A model generated the notes under the pieces. The model had not been told where the DNA came from and ran no database searches. It was given only the letters and a program-made list of their open reading frames with translations. Positions 23,592 through 35,700 of a stretch of DNA of 64,000 nt are shown here, one piece after another (the stretch's first letter is position 1; each line of letters begins with the position of its first letter). The DNA is from Ottelia alismoides (lineage: Eukaryota > Streptophyta > Magnoliopsida > Alismatales > Hydrocharitaceae): assembly GCA_037367405.1 (NCBI GenBank), contig JAZKJV010006035.1, forward strand, positions 186,001-250,000. Reading direction: 5' to 3'. Made by a program: the position numbers and the translations under genes.

Positions 23592-24269
23592 TCTTAGTTG
23601 CCGAAGATGATCAATCCTGCAAAACAGCAAAAACACAGGAACCCTTGACAAATAAAGAGCATGGTTTTACATGCAACATAAATCAGACCAAATCCCTGAG
23701 AGCACACTATATTTGTTATGTGTTCGTTCAGTTTCTACTTGATACCTGAGCGTTTCTATAGCAACTGGTTTACATGTAACATAAATTAGACCAACTCCCT
23801 AAGAGCACACTATAATTGTTATTTGTTTTTCGTTCAATTTCTACTTGACACCGGAGCATTTCTATAGCAACTGAATCTCAGCCATGTTGAAGATGCTCAA
23901 CCGATCAAAATCCAAGCAGACATTATCAAACAGGCATGAAAACAATAGTTGATTGCATAACCAGCATCAATAAACACAATAGAGATTTCAAGTAACCAAA
24001 CAAAAATGGCACTTGTAATTTTTAAAAACCACTTGCACAGTTGCACCACCCTAGAAAACAAACCCCGGAAAGGGCTAATAAGATCCCCCCCGTAAACAAG
24101 GAACACCAAGAACAAAAAAGGGGGGAAAGACATCACTTGACATAATAACCGTCTGCAGGATCAAAACTCAAACCGCCGACACCATATGTTCCCCATTGCA
24201 ATTTCGACACTCTGGATAAAACAAATCAGAACGAATTCAACGCGTATTGCAGCCGCCGCTTTCCGAACT
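23592..24269. other. Convergent 3' intergenic region
   Basis: About 680 bp between two convergent genes, presumably both 3' UTRs. It contains a diverged direct repeat of about 110 bp (TTTACATG.AACATAAATYAGACCAA, near 23663 and again near 23770). I see no gene. Confidence 0.5.
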
Positions 24270-27200
24270 CTATTGTTGCTTACACTCTGGTGGACGCTCC
24301 CCAGTCTGGCCTTCAGCCGCAGATGCACCACCCTTCTGAAATGCAAAAGGCAGAAATGAGTATTCGCTAGAGCACAAGGAAAATATATAAAAATATTATT
24401 AATGCACCTTTAAAGCTGGTCATATCATATGTCAACGGGGAGAAAAAGCTAAGCACAAATTTTCCAGAAAGAAACAAGTATTCCACTAAGATCTCACCTT
24501 CTTCTTGCTCCTCCCTTCATCTTCATCGTCCTCATCCTCGTCCTCATCGTCTTCCTCTTCTTCATCATCCTCTTCATCATCCCCTTCACCTTCCTCGTCC
24601 TCTTCTCCAACTTCAAAGTCCTCATCCTGAACTGCCTCCCCCGTGAACCACGAAACGGCATGTGGAATGATCTTGTCACGGATTGTGGACCTGTTGTTAA
24701 AGCAGTCGGGGGTTAATACTGCTGACTGTTGCTTGACTGAATCACGCAACAAAAACTAGGATAATTTTTTTTATCATGACAACTAAACAATGGAATCGGT
24801 TATTGGATCATCATCAAACAAGCAAGTACAAAAAAGTGTATACAGCTGAACTCACCCAACATCATAATCTTGTTCCATTCTGTTCTGCAATTCCTCGGCC
24901 TACACAAAAGCAAAATCATAAATAACTGAGGACAAATTTATTCACATCAGCACTGAATCAAGGAAAATATAATGTGCTTATATCCCATCATAAATATAAT
25001 AGTAGGGTTTTGGAGCTCACAGTATCTTCATCGAGGTCCTCGTCGTCTTCCGGAACGTGTGGCGGATTGAAGAAGTTGAAAAAACTGTCACAATCCTCAG
25101 TTTTGGTGATTGGTTTTTGGTTCTTGGCTCCCTTCTTTGGTTTCTTTTTCAAAACCTTCTTGGTTAAACACTTCCCAGGCAGCCATTCAATCTCAGTTCT
25201 ACAAAAAAATGAGAAAATAATAAGTTTAAAGGTTTTTCTAAATAAATACAGAGCACTAAACATTCTGCATAGTAATCTTACCCAACTGCTTTCTCTAAGA
25301 TTGGCTCGTCCTCATCAATCATGTGATATGTTTTGGTCAAAACACTATTCTTAAAAAAAGGATTTGGATCAAAATAAAATTCAATTTTGAAACCCTTTGG
25401 ATCGTCAATTCTGAACCACTTAATATCTTTGAGAAATTTCAGAGCTTCTTCATCACGCTCTTGAATCTATATACAAGCAACAGACATGTCATCAATTGAG
25501 TCGAGCATGCCAGGATTTAAAATTTATACTTTCCAAAATCCAAAGACAGATTTATCGATTACCTCTTCAGCAGTTACTTCATTGGTCTTCAAAGCAGTAA
25601 GCCAGAAATCCGGGACACCTTTTTCTAAAAAATTGAGAAATATGTGTAACTTGACTAAACATGCATAAAATTAATCATTGGTCCAAAAAGGATTTTCTCA
25701 TACCTTCTTTTTCGTTATCATCCAGAGTAGCATCTTTTGCTTCATTTGTAATGCCTTCCACCTCAGTTTCTCCATTTACTATCTCATAACGCTGCAAGAT
25801 AATTTTAAGCAGTAAAGAAAACAAATAGACTAAAGTAAAGAATGTATAGAGATCAACGAAAGAAAAATAGGTATCCCCTTCCAAGGCTTAAAAAATAAAT
25901 CAAAAATGGGATATTTGGAAACATGGTGTATAAACTCGTGTCATGACTACTTCAACTGTCATTTAAATTTAAAAAAAAAACAAATTGACGCATGCATTTT
26001 CATAGGTTGGGACCAACGACTTTATAAATGAAAGCTATATGCAAATTAAAATCCAAAATGCATATTCTATGTCAAACATGTTACATAGGCTACAAAGTTG
26101 CATGAAATTAATCACAGGAGACATTAAATGCGGATATTCAAATCCTTAAATTTATAGTCATTGTGTATCAAGAAACTAGTCTCTACACACTGATATAGCA
26201 AGAAACATTGTGTCCAAACTCTGACTACAGAGTGATCTACACAAAAATGAGAGGTTTCTTATGCATCTAAAGAAACATCTAATGACATAATGTATAACAA
26301 TCATGGCCTCAAATTTCAGCGAAATTCGGTCGAATTTCTGTCGAATATCGATATCCAGTCGAAATCAAAATTCGACCGAAATGACTGAAATATGGGGGTC
26401 CTAGTACAAAAAATGACCGAAATGACCGAAATTTCGGTCGAAATTCCACCAAAATTCCATCGAAATTCTGTTTTGGTCGATACCGAAATGGTGACCGAAA
26501 CCGACATTTAAGGTCTTGATAACAATGCGTATTCACAACCACAATAATTTGCACCTAGATCACTCAAAGTGTTTTGTTTTACATATACATCAAAAAAGGA
26601 GAAAAAAACAAAGATACATTCAGATATTGCATAAAGTTGAATAAAAGTGGAAGCCCAATGATCCACCTTAAAAGTAGTTTAGAAAAAATATCACTCATAG
26701 ATACATATCATTTCAAAGAAAAATGAAGGAGACTAAAAATGTAATAATATTTGCTTCAACTAAAGCGTAAATTATTTAAAACATACCAGCATGTGAAAGG
26801 ACATAAAAGTAAATTACCTTCTTAGATTTAACTAAATAATGTATAAAGAGCTGAAAAATTCATGAAGTTGATATTCAAGTTACATAGAAACATTGAAGTG
26901 AGATTTCCTTGGACTAATGCAGCACCATAAAAATTCTATCCAAATTAACATATAATAAGCCACTGCAATGGAAAACACAATGATACACTTTCATTAATGC
27001 ATGCAACTAAAAACAGAATAACTTAAGTGCATGTGTGAATGACATGTTAGCCACAAACACAGATTCAAACAAAAGAAAGTGCATCAATTAGCACCTTGTT
27101 GTACAATGGTTGATACAAAGCTTGGTATTTGGCTTCTAATGCTGCTCTCTCTTCAAAGAATTTAGCCTCAAGCTCATCATGCTGACTCTGCATGTTTAAA

Positions 27201-28235
27201 TAGCAACAAAAGTAACAAAAGTACTAACACGTTTATAATAGCATTATAACAGGAAACAAGACTGGATCAAAATGTTCATACGAAATTGCATGATAAAAAA
27301 AAGAAATTGCATAACATGTTCAAAAATGAGGAATCTTGGGTTTTATCATTTTGGCGTTGTTGATTAGAACCAATTTGAACAAATAACAAACAAGCTAATT
27401 CAAGAGAACTCTCCTATAACGCACAACGTTTTTTAAAAAGAGCCATCTTAATGTTTTGAGGATAAAATGCGATAAAATACTACTTAAAATGACATCTTAT
27501 ATTCGGACGTCATCTAACATAGGGTCAATTTCCATGTTGGCCAGCCAACAATTTAGTGTATGTAGAATTCTCCTATGCAGACTTAACTGGTTGATTGCCA
27601 CAAATGTATAGAAAACTAAACATCAGATGAAAAAATGCAGTCCAAATAGTATTGCGAACGCCGAATTTACAGCCTAACCGCAACACACCCACATAAACAA
27701 ATGCACAGTTGCATAAATAATCCGGAGTAAAATAAGAAAATAACCCGCAATATTGCACCGCGTTTTCCAACACACGAAGACTCATAACACTTCCAATCTT
27801 AGCGCAAACATATCACCAACAAAACAATGCAACTAAAGAAATTGACCAAAATACCTGTATCTCTCTAAGATACTCTACACGCTTCCTCACTCTGGGGGCC
27901 AAAGCCTCCAGCACATCGGTGTGCTTTCCGGCCAGAGACTGCAGCTTGTTCTGCACACCACCACACATCAACACCAGAATAACCACCAAGAAAACCCAAA
28001 CTTTGGGCCTAAAAAGCCACAAAGACCTCACCTTTAGGGCATTCACGAGCCCTGCGCGATCCTCCGCGCTCAAAGCTTCACAGGAGATTAAAAAAACAAT
28101 CAACCACAAAACCCTAAATAGTTGGAAACAGGGAGAACGAGGGAATCTAATGAAAGGAACATTACTTGGCTTGGAAGGGAGGGCGGAACCGAGATCAGAG
28201 AGGTCAAGGGCGTTCTGCTTCTTGCCGCCACTCAT
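24270..28235 (-). CDS. NAP1: Nucleosome assembly protein 1, eleven exons
   Basis: Histone H2A-H2B chaperone of the NAP/SET family. Exons: 28235-28166, 28075-28032, 27950-27855, 27187-27095, 25791-25704, 25624-25563, 25466-25282, 25198-25021, 24899-24856, 24690-24498 and 24335-24270. All join in phase with GT/AG ends and give 372 residues. Visible features: [38 protein letters not shown]; the dimerisation helix region [51 protein letters not shown]; a basic [12 protein letters not shown] signal in exon 8; a strongly acidic Asp/Glu tail in exon 10; and a C-terminal CKQQ, a CaaX farnesylation motif of plant NAP1 proteins. No stop or frameshift was found. The gene appears functional. Confidence 0.95.
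26302..26518. mobile_element. hAT-like MITE in NAP1 intron 4
   Basis: 217 bp flanked by a perfect 8-bp duplication ATAACAAT (26294-26301 and 26519-26526). The imperfect inverted ends are CATGGCCTCAAAT and CAAGACCTTAAAT. The interior is full of GACCGAAAT words. The 8-bp duplication fits hAT. Confidence 0.8.
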
Positions 28236-29764
28236 GATTGCCGCCCCCCTCTCGATCAAAGAGGGAACCTGTAGCGGGAGGAAGAGAAACCCTAGATATG
28301 GGGGCGGGGTGTGGAGGGGGTTGGGTCGATATCGGAAAGGGAGTCTGGTGCCACGCGGTGCACGTTAGTTACAAAGGCGGCAAGGAGTGGTTTTGAGAAC
28401 GGTTGGGAATTTCAGGGCTAGGGTTTTAGGATGCGGGAGATTTTGGATACCTCGCGGTACACCTTAACGCACGGCGCTTGTGGTAATATGTGTTGTTCTC
28501 TCGCCTCTCGGTTTCAATTGACGGTTTGGATTTTTTTTATTGTGAGATTTGTGTATTTTTTTGTACGATGATGAGGACATGGGTTAGTTGAATATGATGG
28601 TATTTTAAATATTGACCCTTACAGCTTTTTCAATACGAAAAAAATAGATAGGACTCGCAAAGATTGCATAATACTTGTTGTGTGATCTTTAAGGTTTTTC
28701 TTTGATAGGATTTTGAGAATTATACATGTAGGTGGATCGTGATCCGCATGTAGACAATGTAGTAACACAACTCGCATGCTGGTATAGAGGCATATCGTGT
28801 GTAGGTGGAGATGTTCTTGGGCGTCTTTCGATATATGGATTATGAATTAAAAATAGAATTCATCGCGTAGCATGATTGTATATGAGAATTTTATTTGGCA
28901 TATAGCTCAGAAATAATGCGATCACCCATGCGATCCTCGCCTAGCACCTCCATCATCTTTCGCCCCCACATAGCCATTGTCGGTTTGACCCTTGGTGTTA
29001 GACAACCCTACCTCATGTGATTGCCTCCAACACCCCCTCTTAGTGCCCACTTCGCGCCCCTAATGAGAGTTACTTCATCTGCAATGGAGTGGCAAAGAAC
29101 GAAGTTGAGTAAAAGAATCATCTTATAGGGCCTCGTTGTAGTTTTTTTGTTTTTTTTCCTCAAATGTAAGAGTATATATCACCGGTGAAGAAAGATTTTT
29201 GTAGCCCCCATGATGCCACAATCTAACAGCCAATATATGCTAGCCTTAGAATAGACGATCAGGTCTTAGATGCGTGATCATGAACTTACAACGACCTATG
29301 TTGTTACAACAGAGGATTTGCTTCGCATTTCTCACTCGTTGCCCCTCTTTTCATCGGTCATTCTTTCTTGCGACCCTTTACATCTCCATAGCACAGGGAC
29401 GCAAGTACGATCCTTGGAAGCATCGACGTCGTTTTGTTTATCACTTGCAAAGTTTGATTAAAATGTTCTTACCATACGCATAAAAGAGGGAGATGAAAAT
29501 TAAATGGCATGAAATTGAAAATTTGAAAAAAAATAAAGAAGTAAAATGGAAATAATTTTGCAAGGGTTTGAGTATAAATGTGAAATATACATGGTTTCAC
29601 GTATAATCGTACCTTTCTAAAGCCGTGTGCATGTAAATACCTTTAAAGAAAGCATGCTCAACTAAAGAGACGTTCTCGTGAAAATGTCCATAAATTGAGA
29701 ATTTGTAAAAATATCATTTTTCACTGTTAATATCATCTTACATTATAATCCCTTATAAAAGGAA
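28236..29764. other. NAP1 upstream region, no gene
   Basis: Holds the NAP1 5' UTR and promoter side, then about 1.3 kb of AT-rich sequence. I see no coding frame, clear repeat or RNA gene. Confidence 0.5.
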
Positions 29765-31085
29765 GAGGAACTATAAACCCAATTTCAACGTGATACCTGA
29801 ACTTCCAAAAGTAACAATGTGGTACCTAATCTCTTGATTTGGTAACAATGAAGTGTTGGCTAATGGAAAAAGCTAACCATCGTTAAATTAATAAATTGAA
29901 GGACGGAAATACCCCCCCCCCCTCTCTGTCCATTTGTTCCCTCTACGAAAAGGGACCCATCTTCGGTTTCTCCACCAAAGCCCTAGCCACCCCCCAATGG
30001 CCTCTGATTCCGATTTGACCACACACCCATCTTCCTTCCTCGCAAGCTACTCCCCATGAGGAGAGGGGATGTGGTGGTAATGGAGTCGGAAATCTTCTTG
30101 CAGAGGGCGGAGCGGGAGGCGATGAAGCCGAGAAAGATGATGGAGGCAGAAAGGAGAACAGAGTGGGGAGGAAGGGGACGGGCACGGGGAGGGCATGTGG
30201 GACAAGGGAGTAGATGATGGCGATCAACCAATGGTGAGCATCGCTTGTGGCTAGCCGACGTATTGAAGGAGATGGTGATATATAATGACGAATCTTTGCA
30301 GGAACTGCGATGGGGAACAATGGCACGAGGGGAATCGTTGATGTGACGTCAATGTTGGACGGGGAGCAGCCTGATCTCCGTTGGTGGTGGCGAAGCAGAG
30401 GGACCTCCTCATGATGTCATGGAAGGAAAAGGACCTCCTCATGGTCCCCACCATCTTCGGGTTCACAGAATGAGAGGGGAGTTGGCGATGCATCGTCAAT
30501 GTGAGACGAGGAGCAATCTTATCTTCGTTGGTGGTGGTAAAGCAGAGGGACCTCTCCCCACTACCTTTGAGTTCACAGAAGGACAGGGACCTCCTCACAC
30601 ATCAATGTGGGATAGGGAGCACCCCCACCGTCATTTTTGGGTTCATGGAAACGAAAGGACCTCCTCGTAGTGGAGCAACGCTAACGAGGAGGAGGTGGTG
30701 ATAGTGGTGAAGACTGTCAATGTCCGACGATGGCGACGACGGATCTGGAGAGATGTGAAGAGCGGCAACGTCGCTTGGAGCTTGGAGATGAGATGATCGC
30801 TGGGAGTAGCCCAGTAGGAAGGAGAAGGGAGCTGTGCGACCAGATTGTAAGCGGAGGCTTTGAGGGAGAAACCCAAAGAAGGGTTTTCTTTGTGAGGGGA
30901 CAGCGGGCCACTTCCGAAGGGACAAAAATGAGGGTATTTCCGTCCTTCAATTTATTAAATTAACGGTGGTTAGCTTTTTCCGTTAGCTAGGTACTCATTG
31001 TTACCAAATCAAAGGATTAGATACCATATTGTTACTTTTGGAAGTTCAGGTATCACATTAAAATTGAGTGTATAGTTCAGGGACT
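29765..31085. mobile_element. Long-TIR non-autonomous transposon (Mutator-like)
   Basis: Inverted repeats of roughly 150 bp: the left arm (29765-29915) holds GATACCTGAACTTCC and AAATTGAAGGACGGAAATA; the right arm (30925-31085) holds their complements. The interior is more GC-rich and contains imperfect tandem copies of about 120 bp with CGTTGGTGGTGG and GAGGGACCTCCTC. Long arms with a GC-rich interior recall Pack-MULEs, but no host gene was recognised and no 9-bp duplication was confirmed. Confidence 0.65.
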
Positions 31086-31825
31086 TTCGTGTAATTTACT
31101 CCAATGGGAACCTTTGATTGAGAATTCAATGAATTGTGTTCTTCGTAAGAAAAAGAAATTCATAATTATGCAAACTGTAACCTAACATTTTGTGATCGAC
31201 AGCTGGAAATTTAAAATAGTTATGATCCTGGGCATTTAAGATTTCTTCAAATATTGTTCGTGACTATTAAAATATGGTTCGTGACTATTAAAATTTAGTT
31301 GTTTGTTCGATCTTTCTAACCTTGCAGTCAAATATCCGAAATGGAAAATGTTGGATCTCAAGATGCATTTTACGGAAGGATTTGGGGAATATCGAGAAAA
31401 ACGACGAAAATGAATTTTTTGTATTGTTGTTCTTGGAAAAATAATTATTAAATAACAATTCTTGGCTACGGGCCTCATTTTTGAAATGTAACAAAGAGGA
31501 TATTAAATTTTCCACTTTAGGATTTAATGTCAACATAAAAAGGTCACATAAGCTTACAAATTCCATTAAAAAATCACATTTCCCTTCTTGTTACATTTAA
31601 AATATAAGGCCCGTAATCAAGAATCGGTGCATATTTGAGAACTTTTTTTTGTAATTTAACCATAAATTAAGACGAAAAGCATGCACAACTATAGAGACCA
31701 AAAAACAAAAATCAATCAAAAAAAATTACAAGGAAATGGTTGCAATGATACACTCTTTTTATACAAACAAATCGACCCCCGTTAAGGTCGCTTCTCATGA
31801 GGAGTAAGGCAGTCATCTAGATCGT
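31086..31825. other. No recognisable feature
   Basis: AT-rich. A short tandem duplication GTTCGTGACTATTAAAAT occurs near 31258-31294. No gene seen. Confidence 0.45.
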
Positions 31826-32690
31826 GAAGAACCCATCGATCTTCTCGAGCCAAAAGGACAGCACAAGTCCCGTGTCCCATATGCAGGCAACTCCGAAGTA
31901 AACGAGATACAAGTGCTAATTAGATCTTAGAGAGATTCAATTATCCATCTAGACCGCAATATACTCTACACCATAAAGGATATCCATATATGCAAGGAAA
32001 GTGAAACCACAACATACCAATTTAACTACTTCCTAAACTACACGGAAGGAGGCTTTTCCCCGTCGCAGATCAGCAATGGCGAATCCGGTGGGGAGAGAGC
32101 CGAGGGACTGCATTCTTCAGGCCAGCATCCTTCCATGTAAAACAACAGTAATGGCATGAAAGGTTACATACTTCCAGATTATCAAAGAAATTCGACAAAA
32201 AGATATCACGACGTCCATATAATTACACTAAACGTGTTGCGAAGCGTTATATCAATCGAAATCTCATTTTTTACGACTGTCAAGAAGGAAGAGATCAACA
32301 GTTGGGAAGACGAAATCACCTCACCCCCTGTAAATAACACGGCGTGTATCAAGATTTCTCGCACGCTGTGATATTCTTCACCGATTAGTCTCCGACAGTA
32401 AGCATGGCTTCGCTGAGTTGATGGCGAGGAGAACAACGAATTTATACGGCGTGATATCCGAAAATCACTTCACTCGTTCATTACCAAATAACACTGCTGG
32501 ATACTTCCTGCGAGTTGATTTTTATCGAAGAGCTGGCACCCGATCACGAGGATCCCGATGAGCAAAACTATGATGGCGATTTGCTCGATCGTTATATATT
32601 TCGGTTGCCAGATCTGATGCGTGCACAGGAACTTGACATCATTTGCGAGATCTGTAGGCCAGAGGGCTCCCTTTGCAAAAGCTGAAAAAA
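31826..32690 (-). other. Membrane-protein-like open segments, unassigned
   Basis: Minus-strand segments that read like coding sequence: 32690 to about 32490 contains WQPKYITIEQ, then the hydrophobic IAIIVLLIGILVIGCQLF; 31919-31826 reads HLYLVYFGVACIWDTGL and ends FFTI before a stop, after an AG. They lie just downstream of the last proposed exon of the C2-domain gene, so they could be 3' UTR, alternative last exons or a separate small gene. I do not recognise a family. Confidence 0.25.
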
Positions 32691-32751
32691 TTAGCTCCTG
32701 TTTTGATCAGACAGAACACCAGGGAGAGGGATGCTCCTGTTTGCAAGCCGT

Positions 32752-35700
32752 CTATCTAGCCCCAGCATTCAGAATAAGCGTTCCACGCGCCACGACAAGT
32801 ATCATCATGCTCAATCCCTGCAATGAACGTATACGAGAATGGGATAAGCTCCTTTAATAGCAACATTGTTGTGAAATGCATCCTCCAATGATATACTAAA
32901 TGGTTGACGAGATTTATCGATCAAATTCTCAAAACCTTGTAAACGCCTGTGGGATTTTTGATAGGAGCATGAAAGATGTTCAAGATGCGGACCTTTTGTT
33001 TTAACTCAAAGTACCTTTTTTAGGAAAAAGGGTGTTCACTGAAATTAGTGCACACCTACATTATGTATTATAAAAATTGTAAATAATATTTGCAAAGTCA
33101 AATATCCGGAAAGAGACTTGACATGTAAAATTACAAATTCCATATAGAACCGCTCATTAGGGAAGACCGCATCATTGCGCACAAGCCATAGAGCCCAGCC
33201 CAATGGCAACTATAAGAGCCAAATATTGTGAATAGGTTGTTGGCCAAGTTTATTGCAGCTTTGTTGTCATAAAACATCTTCATCGACATACTCACCTTGA
33301 TGCCCAAGTCATTCAACAGAATTTTTAGCCATAAAACTTCAGTGACACCATTTGCAAGAGCACGATACTCAGCTTCAACACTCGATCTTGAAATCACATT
33401 CTGCTTTTTACTTCTCTAAATAATCAAATTTCCACACAAATATATCGCATAGCCTGAAGTGGATCGTCTGTCATCCGCAGAACCAGCCCAGTCAACATCA
33501 GTGTATCCATCAATTGTAACTTCAGGATTTTTCTTGAACATAAGCCCTTTTCCTGGTGATCCTTTTATGTAGCTTAGAATTCTATTCACCGCATTAGCAT
33601 GAGAGGTGGTTGGAGCATGCATGAATTGACTTACCACGTTTACTGTGTAGGTAATATATGGTCTTGTGAGAGTAAGATAAATCAACTTTTCCACCAATTT
33701 TGATATCTTCCTTTTTCTACATCATTAAGGAGCGCACCATCTTCTTTAGTAAGTTTATGGTTTGCCTCAATAGGGATAGTAGTAGGTCTACATCCCAACA
33801 TACCACATTCTTTTAGTAAATCAAGAGCGTATTTTCTTTGACTTAGACACATACCCCCCTGGAGATTGAGTCATCTCAATACCAAAGAAGTACCTTAGCT
33901 TCCCCAAGTCTTTCAATTCAAATTCAGTTGAAGTGTTTTCTTTATCTTAAGAACTTCCACCTCATCGTCACCTGTAAGAATCATGTCATCCACATACACT
34001 AAAAGAATACACCTTTTGTCACCGTTCCTTCTTACAAACAGAGGGTGGTCTCCATTCATTTGGGTATATCCATTCTTAATCATGACCACGTGTAGACATT
34101 CGAACCATTCTCTTGGAAACTGTTTCAGTCCATACAACGATCTATTTAGTTCGCAATACTTACCATCATTCTCAAATTGTTTATAGCACTAAGAGACTCC
34201 CAGAAGTCATCCATACCTGCAGAGTCTAACCATCTAATTCCTGGAGTATTCCACATGTTGAAGACAATGATCGATGAACAAGAAGATCGACACCAAGATT
34301 TACGTGGAAAACTCTACGATGAGGGAAAAACCACGAGAGCTCACACAAACCCTAATCTCCCTCACTAGAGATTATGGATCCACTATTACCTTTTTAATAA
34401 TGGGGGGATGAGTACAATATATAAAAGATTGGTAAATGGTCCCTCATCCCAAGATCCATTTACCCATTAAACCACCCAACACTCCCCCTCAAGTTGGGCA
34501 TACATGTTCGCAATGCCCAACTTGCCTACATTCATCTCAAATTGCACAGTAGGCAGCCCCTTTGTGAAAAGATAAGCAACTTGATCGATAGATTTCAAGT
34601 AAGGATGGCACAACAAACCAGCATCAATCTTCTCACGGATGAAATGTCTGTTTATCTCCACATGCTTTGTTCTATCATGCATTACAGGATTGTTGGCCAA
34701 GTTTATTGCAGCTTTGTTGTCATAAAACATCTTCATCGACATACTCACCTTGATGCCCAAGTCATTCAACAGAATTTTTAGCCATAAAACTTCAGTGACA
34801 CCATTTGCAAGAGCACGATACTCAGCTTCAACACTCGATCTTGAAATCACATTCTGCTTTTTACTTCTCTAAATAATCAAATTTCAACACAAATATATCG
34901 CATAGCCTGAAGTGGATCGTCTGTCATCCACAGAACCAGCCCAATCAACATCAGTGTATCCATCAATTGTAACTTCAGGATTTTTCTTGAACATAAGCCC
35001 TTTTCCTGGTGATCCTTTTATGTAGCTTAGAATTCTATTCACCGCATTAGCATGAGAGGTGGTTGGAGCATGCATGAATTGACTTAACACGTTTACTGTG
35101 TAGGTAATATATGGTCTTGTGAGAGTAAGATAAATCAACTTTTCCACCAATCTTTGATATCTTCCTTTTTCTACATCATTAAGGAGCGCACCATCTTCTT
35201 TAGTAAGTTTATGGTTTGCCTCAATAGGGATAGTAGTAGGTCTACATCCCAACATACCACATTCTTTTAGTAAATCAAGAGCGTATTTTCTTTGACTTAG
35301 ACACATACCCCCCTGGAGATTGAGTCATCTCAATACCAAAGAAGTACCTTAGCTTCCCCAAGTCTTTCAATTCAAATTCAGCTGCAAGTGTTTTCTTTAT
35401 CTTAAGAACTTCCACCTCATTGTCATCTGTAAGAATCATGTCATCCACATACACTAAAAGAATACACCTTTTGTCACCGTTCCTTCTTACAAACAGAGGG
35501 TGGTCTCCATTCACTTGGGTATATCCATTCCTAATCATGTCCACGTGTAGACGTTCGAACCATGCTCTTGGAAACTGTTTCAGTCCATACAACGATCTCT
35601 TTAGTTCGCAATACTTACCATCATTCTCAAATTGTTTATAGCACTAAGAGACTCCCAGAAGTCATCCATACCTGCAGAGTCTAACCATCTAATTCCTGGA

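Noticed and set aside
24494..24679. Met/Arg-rich frame over the NAP1 acidic tail
   Set aside because: Out-of-frame reading of the Asp/Glu-rich exon 10.
26309..26554. Phe/Ser/Arg-rich frames in a NAP1 intron
   Set aside because: Translations of the repeated GACCGAAAT words within the hAT-like MITE.
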